Source of the DNA: Isoetes taiwanensis
Lineage: Eukaryota > Streptophyta > Lycopodiopsida > Isoetales > Isoetaceae
DNA: 64,000 nt
Direction of reading: 5' to 3'
Assembly (NCBI GenBank): GCA_021234155.1
Contig: JAJEKV010000023.1
Span: 5,417,945 to 5,481,944, forward strand
The notes beneath the pieces are model-generated. The model was not told where the DNA came from and did not search any database. It saw only the letters and a list, made by a program, of their open reading frames with translations. The position numbers were made by a program, and so were the translations under genes. Below are positions 1-12,570 of the stretch, piece by piece; the stretch's first letter is position 1, and each line of letters opens with the position of its first letter.

Positions 1-652
1 ATTTTCTGGGCCACATGTATTCAAGCAGCTTAAGTCGGAAACCGTGTGATGTACAATAGGATCTAAACGGATCTTGACCTCCAGAGGCCTTCCTCGAGAG
101 TTTGAATCTCAAAACCTCGAGATTTGACTGGGTCGGTTTTGAAAGTCAAAAGTCAAATGACTACTTCTTATCTTCCTTTCTCGCTACGACCCTGTCTTTA
201 TTGCCTTTCCTTTCCTAGGAAGGTTCTATTGGAGTCATGGATACGGTTTTACGATGCGATCTGGACTGTCCATTCAAGATGATGGAATTTAAATTCTTTC
301 TCCAAGAATGTCGATGAGATGTATATTAATTCGATCAATTCAATTCAATTGAGGGATCCAAAAACCAAACCAAGGGAACACTATCCTCATACCATTCAAT
401 CACCATCTTTGTCCCAATTTCCTCGTAGAAGAGGTACTGACATGCATGTCTCCGAAGTGTCGCCTCGCCCTCCACCATCACCTTTAGAACCTTCTTCTAC
501 AGTGGTCCCCCGAAATGTATATGATAGCAAACTATCCTTAAATCTATCTCGGCCGTGGTTTGTGTCCTTTTTGTTAGGGAATGCTAAATTTGGGGGGTGT
601 GATTTCCTGCTTTTATCCCATGTGTAAAACCATGAAATTTTTGTCGTTCAAG

Positions 653-970
653 ATAGATAGATAGATAGATAAATATTTTAACGGCCACGAAAACCCAATC
701 GGCTTATGGGACCAGTACAAGCAGAGGGCAAAAGCCCAATCAAAGCAAGGGACCGAAGCCCAAATAAAACCTAGGAGACTAAACCCCATCACAAGAGACA
801 AGTGTAAAATTTGAAAAGGAAAACATAATAACTCGAAAACAAAATAAAACAAGACCATCAAACAACTAGGAATATCCCAACTAGGGGTTTGGAGGCCACT
901 GTTCAAGAACAACTGATGAGCCTCCCCGATATATTGCCCATTTCTTCTCAAGCCTGGCCTCTCGAACTTT
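653..970 (-). mobile_element. 5'-truncated LINE tail ending in a (TCTA)n repeat
   Basis: On the minus strand this segment ends in a short TCTA tandem tail (plus strand 652–672). It lacks coding homology and looks like a LINE 3' UTR; a related 3' end ('ccgattgg…' block before a short-repeat tail) is seen at 45,828–45,900. Copy 2 of the surrounding repeat carries the uninterrupted site near 2305–2325, where 'gttcaaga' runs straight into 'agggatacgatatctcc'. In this copy the same two flanks are separated by about 318 bp. This gives direct evidence of insertion. The target duplication is imperfect (TTCAAG/TTGCAAG). Confidence 0.65.
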
Positions 971-3900
971 GCAAGGGATATGATATCTCCTTGTTTTTTA
1001 TAATTTAGCTTTAACTGTACTCACATGGCATTGGCATGACATCAACATATGTCTCTTTGTGCTCTTTCCTCCCTCCTTCCTCTTTTTTCGCACGATTTTC
1101 TCATTTTGGCATTGTTCAACCACTATAAATGGCATTCCAAGATTCTATCCACCTTATATTTTTGTCCTAAGATGATGATATGGCATCCACGCGCACATAT
1201 GTGCCTCACATGCTCTCTGTTATCTCCCTCGCTCAAATCCTCAAAACCACCCCCCCTCCCCCTCCCCCAACACACACAATAAATAAATAAATAAATAAAA
1301 TGGTAAAATACACCACTTACATAGCCACAAGCATCGTGCTATGAATCTCCCCCTTCTTCTTCAGCTTCTTTGAGAATCAAAGACAATGGTTCACTGCAAA
1401 TCGGTGCGACCAAGGTGAATCTTACGAAGCCTCCACGCAATCCTCACTAACATGTTGAATTTTGGGCTTCAACTGCCAAAAAAGTTGCATCCAAGTCCTC
1501 TGTGCATACAGAAGCTAGAACATTGAATGTAGTTTTGGCTTTCCATCCTCTAATAATACTGTTGAATCTAGGTGCCAGAGTTCCATTTCTACTCCTACTT
1601 TAAAAGCTCCACTCATACTTCTCAAAAACCTCAAAAATCTCAAGATTTGACTGGTCTAGATTTGAAAGTCAAAAGTCAAAAGTCAAAAGTCAAATGACTT
1701 CTTCTTCTCATCTTCCTTTCTCTCTAGGGACCCTGTCTTTATTGCCTTTCCTTTCCTAGGAAGGTTCTATTGGAGTCATGGATATAATTCTATGGGCTAC
1801 GATCTGATCTGGACCGTCCATTCAAGATGATGGAATTTAAATTCTTTATGCAACAATGTGGATGAGATGCATATCTTTGCATTCAATTCAAATCAATTCA
1901 GTTTAGGGATCCAAACCAAACCAAGGGAATATTATCCTCAGACCATTCAATCACCATCTTTGTCCCCATTTCCTTGTAGGACATATGGACATGCATGTCT
2001 CTGACGTGTCGCCTCGCCCTCCATCATCACCTTTAGAACCTTCTTCTACAGTGGTCCCCAAAATAAAAACCTTCTAAAATTTGTCATTCCTTTTCCCACT
2101 TGCATGGATACCTCCTTTCAGGCATTTCTATCAAAGAAAGAACATGAACATGAACATGAACATGAAGAAATACTAGAATGTATATGATATCTAACCATCC
2201 TTAAATCTATCTCCTTCGTGGTTTCTGTCTTTTTTGTTAGGGAATGTTAGATTTGGGTGTGTTATTTTGTTTTTATCCCATGTGTAAAACCATGAATTTT
2301 TTGTCGTTCAAGAAGGGATACGATATCTCCTTGTCTTTTATAATTTAGTTTTAGCTATACTCACATGGCATGACATCAATATATATCTTTTGTGCTCTTT
2401 CCTCCCGCCTTCCTCTTTTTGGCACGATTTTCTCGTTTTGGCATTGTTCTAACATTGTAAATGGCATTCCAAGGTTCTATCCACCTTATATTTTTGTCGT
2501 AAGTTGATATGTATTTCATATGGCATTCACGCATATATATGTGCCTCATATGCTCTCTATTATTTCATTTCTATTCTATTATCTCCCTCGCTCAAATCCT
2601 CACCCCTCCTGCCCCCCCCCCCAACCGCCCCCAAAGAAAAAATTAATAATAAAAATAAAATAAATTGTAAAATACACCACTTCCATAGCAACAAGCATCA
2701 TGCTATGAATCTCCTCCTTCTTCAGCTTGTTTGACAATCAAATACAATGGTTCACTGCAAATCGGTGCGACCAAGATAATGAATCTTACAAAGCCTCCAA
2801 GCAATCCTCACAAACGGGCTTCAATTGCCAAAAAACTTGCATCCATCCTCTATGCATAGAGAAGCTAGAACATGACTTTTGAATCTGGTTTTGGCTTTCC
2901 ATTCTCTGATAATACTATTGAATCTAGGTGCCGGAGTTTCGCGTCTACTCCTATTTTTAAAAGCTCCACCAATACTTCTAGGTTTGGGAGCTCTCCTTTT
3001 ACTACCCCTCATTAGTTTCTCTATCCTCGATCCTGATCCTGACCCTTTTATTCTTGACTTGGACATTAAACTTTTCGCTCAACAATAAAGACTAGTCTTT
3101 TGAAGCAAAAAGTATAATTTTTTTCCTAGCATTTTAGACCCTACAATGAGTAGCAAGATCATAACCCATTTGGATTCAGTATCAAAATCATCAGAATTTG
3201 AGCCCATTTTTCTAGACACATGCATTCAACCAGTTTTAATCAGAATCATGTGATGTACAACATGATCTAAATGGATCTTGACCTCCATACTCCTCGAGAG
3301 TTTGAATCTCAATACCTCGAGGTTGGACACGGTCAAATTCGAAAGTTCAAGACAAATAACTACCTTCTTTTCTTCCCACCTTCTTCTCCTCTATCTATCT
3401 TTATTGCCTTTCCTTTTCGAAGAAGCTTCTGTTGGAGTCATGTATATGATTTTACAATGATCTGAACTGTCCATTCAAGATGGTGGAATGTAAATTTTCC
3501 ATGTAGGTGATACATCTTTACATTCTATCACATCCTTGGTTCGAGAAATATTGGGATTTCGTAGCATCTCTCCAGCCAAATTTAAAATTTAGAGGATGGC
3601 ATAAATTATTAGGAAACTTTGTTGCTTTATTCTCTTCAGAGTCCTTCAAAACTAGCTGGTTAGCATTTAGATTAGCAGTAGAAAAAATAGCTTTTTTGCT
3701 TGTTAGAATTTAGATTAACAGAAGAAAAAATAGCTTTTTACTTCAAAGAAAATCACGTACCAAGTCACATCGTCCCGTTTTCTTTGTAGAAAACATCCTA
3801 ACATTTATTTCTCCCAAGTGTCGCCCTACCTTTTTTCGAACCTTCTTTTAAAGTGGCCCCAAGAAATAAACCTTTTCGGAATTTGTCTGTCCTTTCCCCC

Positions 3901-4280
3901 CTTTTCCCACAACATCTCAACAACGTGAACATGAAAAAAATACTAACACGTACGTGACAGCAACCCACTCCTAAAGATTTATCTCCTTTTTTATTTGTGT
4001 TTTTTTTGGTTAGGGGGGAGTGTTAGATTTTGGTAAGAGTCATTTCGTGTTTTCATTCTTACATTGAGATTTTTGTTCTGACGGATTTTCCTATAATTTA
4101 GGTCCAACTATTCTCACATGACATGACATCAACCTACATATAGCTTAGGTCCTTTCCTCCCTCCTTCGTCTTCATTATCATTTCCCACGATTTTCTCATT
4201 TTGGCACTGTTCAACCACTATAAAAGGCATTCCAAGATTCTATCCACCATACATTTTGTCATTAGCCTTAAAGTTAATGT

Positions 4281-4634
4281 TTTATTTTTTTTTATTGAAG
4301 GACGTCAGACTTTATTTAATCAAAGAGTCAAATACAAGTATAAATGCAGAGACAGGAATAAAATCTCAGCGGATAAGCGGAGACCCACCGAGTGAAGCAA
4401 CCTGCCTAAGCATAAGAGTGCACATCCAAAAACTCCTCAAAAATCATTCGCCTCTTGCGAGGGGCAAGTGAAGAACAATGATACGACTTTACAATGTAAC
4501 CTTGAGCTTCTTGGAGAACACGATTATCTGCCACATCCAGACCTTTGAAGATTACCAATCTTCGTCTTTTCCAGATAGTCCAAAGCAACCATCCTGCTGC
4601 TAGATGAAAAGCCTGGCATTGTAACCAAAGCATC
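4281..4634 (-). mobile_element. 5'-truncated LINE (C-terminal ORF2 end plus poly-A) with 15-bp TSD
   Basis: A perfect 15-bp direct repeat (CCTTAAAGTTAATGT) at 4266–4280 and 4635–4649 flanks the segment. The minus strand encodes the end of an ORF2-like protein (about 4633–4406, motif WLLWTIWKRRRLVIFKG), typical of the zf-RVT tail of plant LINEs. An A-rich tail follows (T-rich on plus at 4281–4296). A relative on the plus strand is at 10,211–10,591, with matching WLLWSIWKRRR and CHCSSLAP motifs. This is a dead-on-arrival retroposition product. Confidence 0.85.
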
Positions 4635-5699
4635 CCTTAAAGTTAATGTGTATTTAGTATAGCTCCCACTTGCATATATGCAATTAAGAAGAGATCTTGT
4701 GTTCAAGTCCCTCGGGTCCGTCATATGTCCTCATGGATGCTACCAATTCAAAATACCATCCATCCATCCATCCATCCACAACACACAAATATTCAATTAC
4801 ATACACTCTACTGCACTCCCTTATACCCATGTTAAGTTACACACGCTCCTAATTTTTGAACAACATTTTAAAGGTGTGATTTCCTATCCCTTCCCTCTTT
4901 TTTTTTTTCCTTTATAGTTTTCTCTTTAGGGATAGAAGAAAATTAAAATATTTATTTGTCACTTTTGGAACGAATTCGGGACATGCACAAATTTACAAAC
5001 GTGTGATCTCTTCATTTTGTGTGTTCTTTTGTGGGCCTCTCATCAACTTTTTCTAATCTTCTTCTAAATTATCATCTCTAAATGGTCTCGATGACTTTGC
5101 ATAATCCTTTTCGAAAAAGCTTTGTGCCCTTCTTCCTGGTCCCACTTGCTTGAATACCTCTTTGGAGGCCGTTGTATTTCAAGAACATGCGCATGAATAC
5201 TGAAATGTATATCATAACAATCCATTCTTGAAATTCACTCTCTTCTTTTTGGTTTGCATTTTTATTTTATTTTTTCGTTAGGTTGATATTAAATTTAGTA
5301 GTAGCTCTCTGTTGTTTTCAGAATTTTGTCATGCATGAAGGAATATGATACTACTCCTCCTTTTCTATTATATCCTACATTTAATTTTATATGTTTTGAC
5401 ATGGCATGACATCAACCTGTATTTGTCTTGCTCTTTCGTCCCTCCTTCCTCTTCTTTTTACACGATGTTCGCGCTTTGGCATTTTTTCCAAGATTCTAAA
5501 ATATAGCTTGTCCTAACGTGGCAAGAATGGGCCTTTACGTTAATGCCCAACTTTTCTCTAATATTCACATGGCACCCACAAGCACATCTCCCTCCCCACT
5601 TCCATCCTGGACATTTAAATCTATATTCTTGTCAAGTTACTTTGCTTCATGCCCTCCACTGGAGTGTAAAATCTTTGTGACATAATTCTCTTCCCTCCT

Positions 5700-8000
5700 C
5701 CTCAACTCAACTCAACTCTGTTCAATTCAATTCTCTCTGCATGCATTAAATTGTTATTTTTCTTCTAACCCCCTCATATCTTCCCTTATTCCTTCCATGG
5801 GTTCCACCAAGGGGATTCACTTACAGTATATGTAGATATGCCATGTGCATTACTCAAGTTAACCAAAATCCGATTGTATACATCAGTTTCTTATCCCAAC
5901 ACCCTCCCATACGGCTATTTTTAACTATAAAGAAATACAACCCATGCATTATATTTAGTTTGTCAAGAATACAATTCCATGACAACCCATTTCCTTAAAT
6001 GTATGCAAACTCAATTTTGCGGTTCTTCCATTGTTCCTATTATAGTATTTTAATTTGAACTCATTTATTATACAAAACATAAAGCATGTCTAGTTAATGA
6101 AGATATATGATCAAACTTTACTTTTAATATTAGAATATAATATCCAGTTCAAGGAAGTTGATATTTCCCCTTTCGATATGAGCAAAAATTAAGATGAGCA
6201 TCTAAAAAAACACATGCATATTGAAGATAAATATGTTCTAAATTGTACAAATTGTAGATGTATATTTGAGCTCATTGCTGGCCGTTTTTTCAAATGGTCA
6301 CTATCATACTCGTCTAATGTATACCTATTTGAGACTGGATCATATGTTAAGCAAGAACGTTGATTCAAGAAAGAGAAATTGATTATTTGCCAAACCAAAC
6401 GTGGACCATGTAATCCTCCTCTTCCCACATTTTTAAGTATCCCAATTTAAGTTGACTTCAATACAGTAAGAGGGTCGATCAACTAAATCAATAGGTTCTC
6501 TACTCTCCTTCCATATACTTATCTTTCTTCTCATGATTAATACTCTACCAAGTACGGGAACTTTCTATATGATGGTGGTGGTGATGGAGGAGGAGGAGGA
6601 GGAGGAGGAGGAGGAGTTTTTACGTCATGCCATTTGGCTTAGAACATTTATACCTTTTGTCTTCTTAGTTTCTTCTTCAACTAATTGTGCCTCATTGTCA
6701 ATTTCAAAAAACACTAGCAATCTCATGTGGTACATTTAGGTTTTTTCTTGCATTCCATAGAAAAAAAAGTTCTATTTTCAACTCTAATCAATCTCTCCTT
6801 AGAGGCGAGGGTTGCCATTAAGTCGGCTTACTAAAGTGGCTTTGCATATCTAAACACATGAAGAACCACTTTCACTTTTCCATGCAATTATTTCTCATTC
6901 ATCAACCTTAAATGCATGCCTTAATTCTTCTTTTGTAGCAATGTCTGCCACATTCTCATCATTCACGTAAGTTACGGTTGTTTGTAATAGCCTTAATAAA
7001 CGCTATCCCCATAAGCCCACGGCCTATTCCACCAATATTTGTACTTGGTGTTGTCATATATACCAATAGAATCACATAATTCCTTGGCATAAATAAACCG
7101 TCCTTTAGGGCCTCTATAATTTTCTCATCATACCTACAAGATCATAATTACCAAGACCACAAGACACCTCTTTTCCATCCTTATCACAACGTCTCTCAAG
7201 CAATTGTAACTATGATGGCTCAATTTGGATCACTGGATCGACACTATCGGGGAGCAATATATATAGCAGCCTCTCACTCTTTCTTGGTGTTCTTCTTACA
7301 AGAGTCCACTACAATTATCTTCTTGTTTTTCCTGCTTCAACTGATCGGCCTTGGTCTTTTTCCTTCTTACCTTATGAAATTTATTGGATTGGGATTTTCA
7401 TCAATGCATTTTTCACAATAATTCTTTTTTCTATTTACTTTTTTATTGTGAATATGCAATCTGAGTGGCTATGAAAAAATTGTGATTGTTATCTAAGATC
7501 AATTAGATATTTTGAGTTTAAATCTGGGTGGCTAAGGAATATCCATTTACATTATTCATTTTAACATGGTTTTTTTTTGCGAAAAATTGCTAGTAAATCT
7601 CAACTTCATGCTTTCTCCTGGATCAGTACCTTTGAGATCGGAAGTGCTATAAAAGGTCAACTCTCTGGATAGGCATAAATTGCCTGTAAGATTTGTTGTA
7701 GGAGCCCCGAAAAATGTCATATTTGAAGCATCTCATCCTGCACCTGATTGAACCTATATAAATGTTAGAATAGAGGATTAATGATCATATAGATCGAGCT
7801 ACATGCTGAGGTGGCATGCCAAGTGGCATGCTTACATGGCATTAGGCATACAAAAGTGTATGGACATAGATAGAGAGTCACATCTGTTGACTATTCGTTT
7901 TTTTATGATGCCACATTGTTGGCCTCATTGATATACACACAGTCTATTCTATATTCTGGTTCTTCTCTTGATTTCTTATTATTTAAGATGTTATCATCAG
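5700..8000. other. No gene recognised; AT-rich intergenic DNA
   Basis: I see no exon set, RNA gene or element boundary in this stretch. The longest frames are short and low-complexity. The only clear structure is the GGA microsatellite listed separately. Confidence 0.5.
6573..6616 (+). repeat. GGT/GGA trinucleotide microsatellite
   Basis: A short GGT run passes into an uninterrupted GGA run of about ten units. It inflates a spurious glutamate-rich ORF and is not evidence of coding. Confidence 0.9.
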
Positions 8001-10010
8001 GGCTATGGCTCCTGTCTTGTTTTGATTTGATAAGTGGTCCTGAAGTAGTAATGAACAAGAAGAGGAAATTTTTGAAGAATCTGAATATTCGAATAAGATA
8101 GATGAGCCCATGCAATTACTCCTTGAAGAAACTCTTAAGGAGGAAGAAGAGCAACTCAAAAAATGCCAGATCTTACAGAGGGTGGCTCCAGACATATTGA
8201 GAATTCATTATAAACCAAAAAATCGGATGGCTTCATCTCATGAAGGATGTCATTCACCAAGCTATGACAGAGGATGCAGATTTAAACAAAGGAATCACAG
8301 AATTAGAAGGATTCTTTCGGGAAGGAGATGTAGCCATGAACATATAGAAGCAATCAAAAGCACAGTTGAACCTAGAGGCATTGTTTAAGGAGTTTGAAAG
8401 TCCAAGCTCTAGAAGATGAACCAGTTGCAAATCAGATATCGGTTCATGAAACTCAATATGCAGAAACAGTTGCACCAAGAGAGATGAAGCTTGAAGAATT
8501 TTCAGAGACTGGTAAAGGTGCTCCAGGCCAGGAGGCATATCACAATGTGTAGGAGGAATTGGAGTTTGCAAAAGCCAAAAATGGCTGTGATGGGGTCAGA
8601 TTGACTGCGATTTACTTGAGGGAAATTGCTGCTATATTGTTGGAGGAGGTGCAATGGTGTAACTACCTCAAGTTGATGCAAACAGTGATGCAGTTCTTTA
8701 AAAAAATAGGAAAAGTAATCAGTAGAAGCAAAAGAACTATTTTATAAGGAAGAACACTATGAAATAAGGGTATCTGCCTGGGAATTACTCATCAAAGAAG
8801 CTATAGGATTTCTAAAAAAGACTTAAACCTGTAAAAGAAAAATTGGACGAGAATAATTATGCCCAAATTAGGGTAAAGATATCTATATAAGATAGAAACT
8901 ATGGCACTGATCAGACATATGATCAAACAGGACCCATGGGAATAAAAGGTAGAGCTAGATGCCAACCAAATCCTCCAGCTAAGTTGAATTATCCAGATGA
9001 CCCATTTGATTTAATTAAAATATATTGCGCGAGGAAATACGAATATTTGGGCTTTGGAAATAGAAGCTCTAAATGTTCTACAGGCTCTAGAGATGGAGGA
9101 CAATGGTAAATCAATGGCAGAGTCATACAATCCCACTCAATGGAGTACCATACCATATGCTAGCGGGCTTAAATTTGTGGCAGCTATTTTGATGCTAGGG
9201 GCAGCCTTTTTGTTTGTTAGGGAGGCAAAACATGCTAGAAGAAGCGATGAAATATGAATTATGAGAAATTGAGCAAAGCGAAAACTTAATTTTAGCGAGA
9301 AGCATTGTAAAAACTGAAACAACCATGCAAGATGCTAGAAAGAAGAATATGAAGCAAGCATGAACAATTCTTGCGACCCTAAAAGGGAAGTCAAAGCAAA
9401 AATAAATCTTGTCCTTGAAAGTACAAATGGATGAAAGAGCTGACGCCCAATACAAATCGGAAGAGCTTTGTGACCAAGCACTTGCAGAATGCACAAAAAT
9501 ACTTCAATGGAGTTTCCATAGAGATAATCAATGGGGAACAGAAATCGTCGCTCAAAGGTCATATCCATGTGGCCAGAAAATTTGACGATGTGGCATATGG
9601 ATATGATATGGCAACCAACAAGGATAAAAAATTTATTTTAACTGCTAAAAGTTTTTGCCACGATGAATGCCCATGCTTGTTGGGAAATGTTTATACTCAA
9701 CTATATACAGTATACTACTCAAAGAAATAAATGCGTTGATAACAGTTATGATGGAATGATATTGGATGCTTTTCTGGTGTTCATAGTTTCTCTAAATTCA
9801 ACTGTCATGATTCCATTACTAACACACAAAATTTGCCAAATAGCTTATTTGAGGAGTTGTGCTTATGATCTGAATACCGTCTTTGATCATCAAGAAATGG
9901 TGCTATGTAAAGTTTGGCCTCACTTGGATGATTATACAATAGATATAGTTTAGGAAGATGACAACTATTGGACTGGCAGAGTTAGAGAGAATCTAATAGA
10001 AATGCTTCAG
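8000..10010 (+). pseudogene. Eroded coding-like region, family not recognised
   Basis: Several plus-strand frames alternate over about 2 kb with protein-like composition: a Glu/Lys-rich stretch near 8110–8200 (LLEETLKEEEEQLKKCQ), then LDENNYAQIRVKIS near 8845 and YAPYSG-like residues near 10,068. Stops and frame changes occur every 60–250 bp. I cannot tie it to a family with confidence. An old retroelement or pararetroelement polyprotein is possible but unproven. A LINE tail follows directly at 10,211. Confidence 0.3.
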
Positions 10011-10210
10011 TGTGCCAGAAAAGAAAATAGTTTGGGCCGAGATTTTCTGTCCAGCCACATATAGGATATGCACCTTATTCTGGTATATCTAGCATAATAA
10101 CAGGGGGTTATTTTTTTAGTTTTATACGCTTTTTGGCATGGTTTTCCCATGATTATGGTGCTATATTCATAGAGGCATACTAAATAGTATTTCTAGAGTG
10201 TGTCATTTTT

Positions 10211-10591
10211 AGGCCGTTGATGCTTGTTGGGCTGGTTCTACACACCCAAGCATTTCATTTAGCATTTCATTTAGCATCAGGATGGTTGTTGTGGTCCATC
10301 TGGAAGCGCAGAAGATTGTGTATCTTTCAGGGTTTGGATATTCCTCCTCTAGTTGTCCTCCAAGACGCACAAGCTAAAATCGCTAAGGCCTGCCATTGCT
10401 CTTCGCTTGCTCCTGCCAAGCAACAGTTGATATTTGAGTCCTATTTGAGTGTGTTGTCTTATGCATAGGCTGGTGGTTCTACTCAGTGGATCATGATTAT
10501 CCTCTGAGATTTGAGTCCCGCCTCTGCATTTGTATTTTGCTTTTGGCTTGGAGTTCCAATAAAGTTTGTCGTTCTTCTCAAAAAAAAAAAA
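10211..10591 (+). mobile_element. 5'-truncated LINE with ORF2 C-terminus and poly-A tail
   Basis: The frame at about 10,217–10,468 encodes WLLWSIWKRRRLCIFQGLD…CHCSSLAP and ends in a stop. It closely resembles the minus-strand LINE at 4281–4634. An AATAAA signal (10,558) precedes a 12-A tail at 10,580–10,591. An internal 12-bp duplication (gcatttcattta) lengthens this copy. A target duplication was not found. Confidence 0.75.
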
Positions 10592-11640
10592 CATTCACAT
10601 AATTTTTTGTAACATTTCTTCCGCATTGAATGGGTCTACCATACATGCCCTTCATTTCCAAATGACTCCTTAAGGAACACTTTATAGGGAACGTCATCAT
10701 AAAATTTCATGTATTCTCTTCTTGTTCTTATGTTATTTCATGGTTCCAAAGTGAATAGATAATGAGTGTTCTCAATTTGTTTCATGAACCAGGTTTGATC
10801 CCTTTAGCATCTATAACTTGTTACAGTATAATTTGCAAAAGAGCTTGTCATCCTTTCACCATCATATGATTTTGTGGCATTATGCCCCAAATGGTCCAAT
10901 ACCAAGGATTCTTACTAAATAAGTAAGGAAGTTTATTCCATTATCAATCGACCCATAGGATCTTGTAGTTTGCTTCCATGGTATGCGCACTACTACAATT
11001 CTGAAACTTTATTACAGAACATTTGCAGCCAAGCATACAATGATAAGCAAGCAACATCTAAAACCAAAGGCAAAAACTCTGGTCTATCTTTTCTGCAACA
11101 AATTCAACAACGCACCTGTGTTAATTTCAGTTTTTTCATAACTATGATCAGTGTTGGGCAAAGTTTTTAAACCCAATCGGAAATTTTCCTACTCTTTCAT
11201 CAAATAGCCGGATATTTTAAATTCCCAATCGGAAATTTGTATATAAATATGCATAAAAATCTATCGGAATTTTTCCTGCAATGCGCTAACTCAACCGGAA
11301 ATTCTTAGTTTCAACCGGAACAATTTGCCCAACAGTGACTATGATAAAACTGTATCCAGCTAAACTGTACCCAACTGAATGATATGATATATAACACATA
11401 AATGACCATAAACATGTGGTGTTCATATGAGCACATACTAGAAACTCCATATGCCTATTTTTTGTCCGATTTTTTTGCAAAAGGCAGAAAATGGTCGTCT
11501 TTCGCGATGATATTTTTGGCCACATTTTTCATTCTTGCAAAAAAATCCATCCCCCCCCCTCGGGAAAGGGGCGAAAACGGTCGTTTTTGGTAACTATGAA
11601 CTGGGGAACTAACATAGAGACTTCTTGATGCCTTCGGTAT
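10592..11640. repeat. Segmental duplication, copy 1 (partner 15,688–16,860)
   Basis: Long matching blocks in the same order link this segment to 15,688–16,860: 'aattttttgtaac…cttcttccgc', 'cttcatttccaaatgactcc', 'ttctgaaactttattacag', 'catatgagcacatactagaaac', and a long block around the C-run and 'gacttcttgatgcctt'. Copy 1 has a hAT-like MITE at 11,149–11,337 that copy 2 lacks. The gypsy fragment and its LTR lie between the copies. No gene is recognised inside the duplicated DNA. Confidence 0.75.
11149..11337. mobile_element. hAT-like MITE, 189 bp
   Basis: Termini are CAGTGTTGGGCAAA on the left and, read inward from the right, CACTGTTGGGCAAA. An 8-bp direct repeat ACTATGAT flanks it at 11,141–11,148 and 11,338–11,345. 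CA-starting inverted ends with an 8-bp TSD are the hAT signature. The interior repeats a CGGAAATTT-type motif several times, as expected of subterminal repeats. There is no coding capacity. Confidence 0.85.
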
Positions 11641-11679
11641 TGAGAACCCCGTCTTATCTCCCTTTTTGCAATCTATACC

Positions 11680-12570
11680 CATCGAGCAGGAATTCAGGAC
11701 CGAGACCCGAAGTTCATGAGTGCCTTTTGGCAGGATCTTTTTGCGACGATCCAGACGAAGCTGTCCATGAGCACGGCCATGGGCAAACAGAACGGACCAA
11801 CAGAATCTTGGAAGATATGCTAAGAAACTATGTCTGGAACAAGCAGAGTAAGTGGGAAGATTATATTCACTTGGTTGAGTTCGCTTATAATAGCACCAAA
11901 CAGGAATCATCCCAGATGTCGCCGTTCATGATCAACTACGGCTACCAATGTCTAACTCCAGACACTTGATACAATCCTGTGTCAAAGGTAGAAGTTTCGC
12001 AGGAAATGTTGGCCGTCATGCAGCAGCTGGTAGAAGAAGTCCGAGGATATCTTCTTGCAGCAAGGAGTCGACAAAAGAGCATCGCCGACAAGCATCGAAC
12101 GGTCAGAGAGTTCCATGTTGGCGACAACGTCTGGCTCAAGATCAAAGTGAAGCAGGCGAAGCTCCGCATCGGAAATTGTAAGAAGCTTGCTCCAAGGTGG
12201 GCTGGCCCTTTCAGAATAGCCAAGAGAGTAGGTAACCAATCCTACAAGTTAGAGCTGCCAGCACACCTAAACATAAAGTCTTCCACGTGAGTTTGTTGAA
12301 GAAGCATACTCCAAATCCAGAAGAAGTCTTGGACACTTCAACGTTGTTGGAAATGAAGAAGAGGAGATGGAGATAGTCCCAGAATTGATTCTTGATAAAG
12401 CCTTCAAGAAAATAAGGAGATCAGAGTTTCTCCAATATTTGGTCAAGTGGCGGTGGAAGACGCGACATGGGTACTTAAGAAGGACCTGGTAAGGCAGTAC
12501 CTGCAGTTCATGGAGCAATGGGACGACAAGGTCATCTCCGAAGTAATCGGCTCAGGCATGTCGATTCATG
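11680..12570 (+). pseudogene. Ty3/gypsy integrase C-terminus and chromodomain remnant
   Basis: Plus-strand frames show the end of an integrase core (HGQTERTNRILEDMLRNYV near 11,790), a linker (RTVREFHVGDNVWLKIK near 12,100), a tail (LAPRWAGPFRIAKRVG near 12,190) and a chromodomain-like end (FLQYLVKWRWKT near 12,430). At least three frame changes break it. The RT and N-terminal integrase are absent: the element is cut at about 11,680 next to duplicated host DNA. It belongs with the polypurine tract and LTR downstream. Confidence 0.85.

Larger units (their letters stand above)
57..5560. repeat. Four diverged tandem copies of a ~1.2–1.5 kb non-coding unit
   Basis: The same ordered landmarks recur. 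'gatcttgacctcca' is near 70 and 3273. A 'gagtcatggata…ctgtccattcaagatg' block is near 231, 1771 and 3435. A 'catgacatcaac' block followed by 'ccctccttcctctt' and an ACTATAAATGG-like stretch is near 1037, 2363, 4122 and (weaker) 5408. Copy 1 spans about 57–1620, copy 2 about 1621–3100, copy 3 about 3240–4265 and partial copy 4 about 5060–5560. No conserved reading frame is visible; the short ORFs differ between copies. The ATAAA-like motif could be a duplicated promoter, but no downstream coding exon is seen, so function is unknown. Confidence 0.7.

Noticed and set aside
11455-11910. 151-codon minus-strand frame
   Set aside because: It crosses the boundary between duplicated host DNA and the gypsy integrase remnant and is antisense to the latter.
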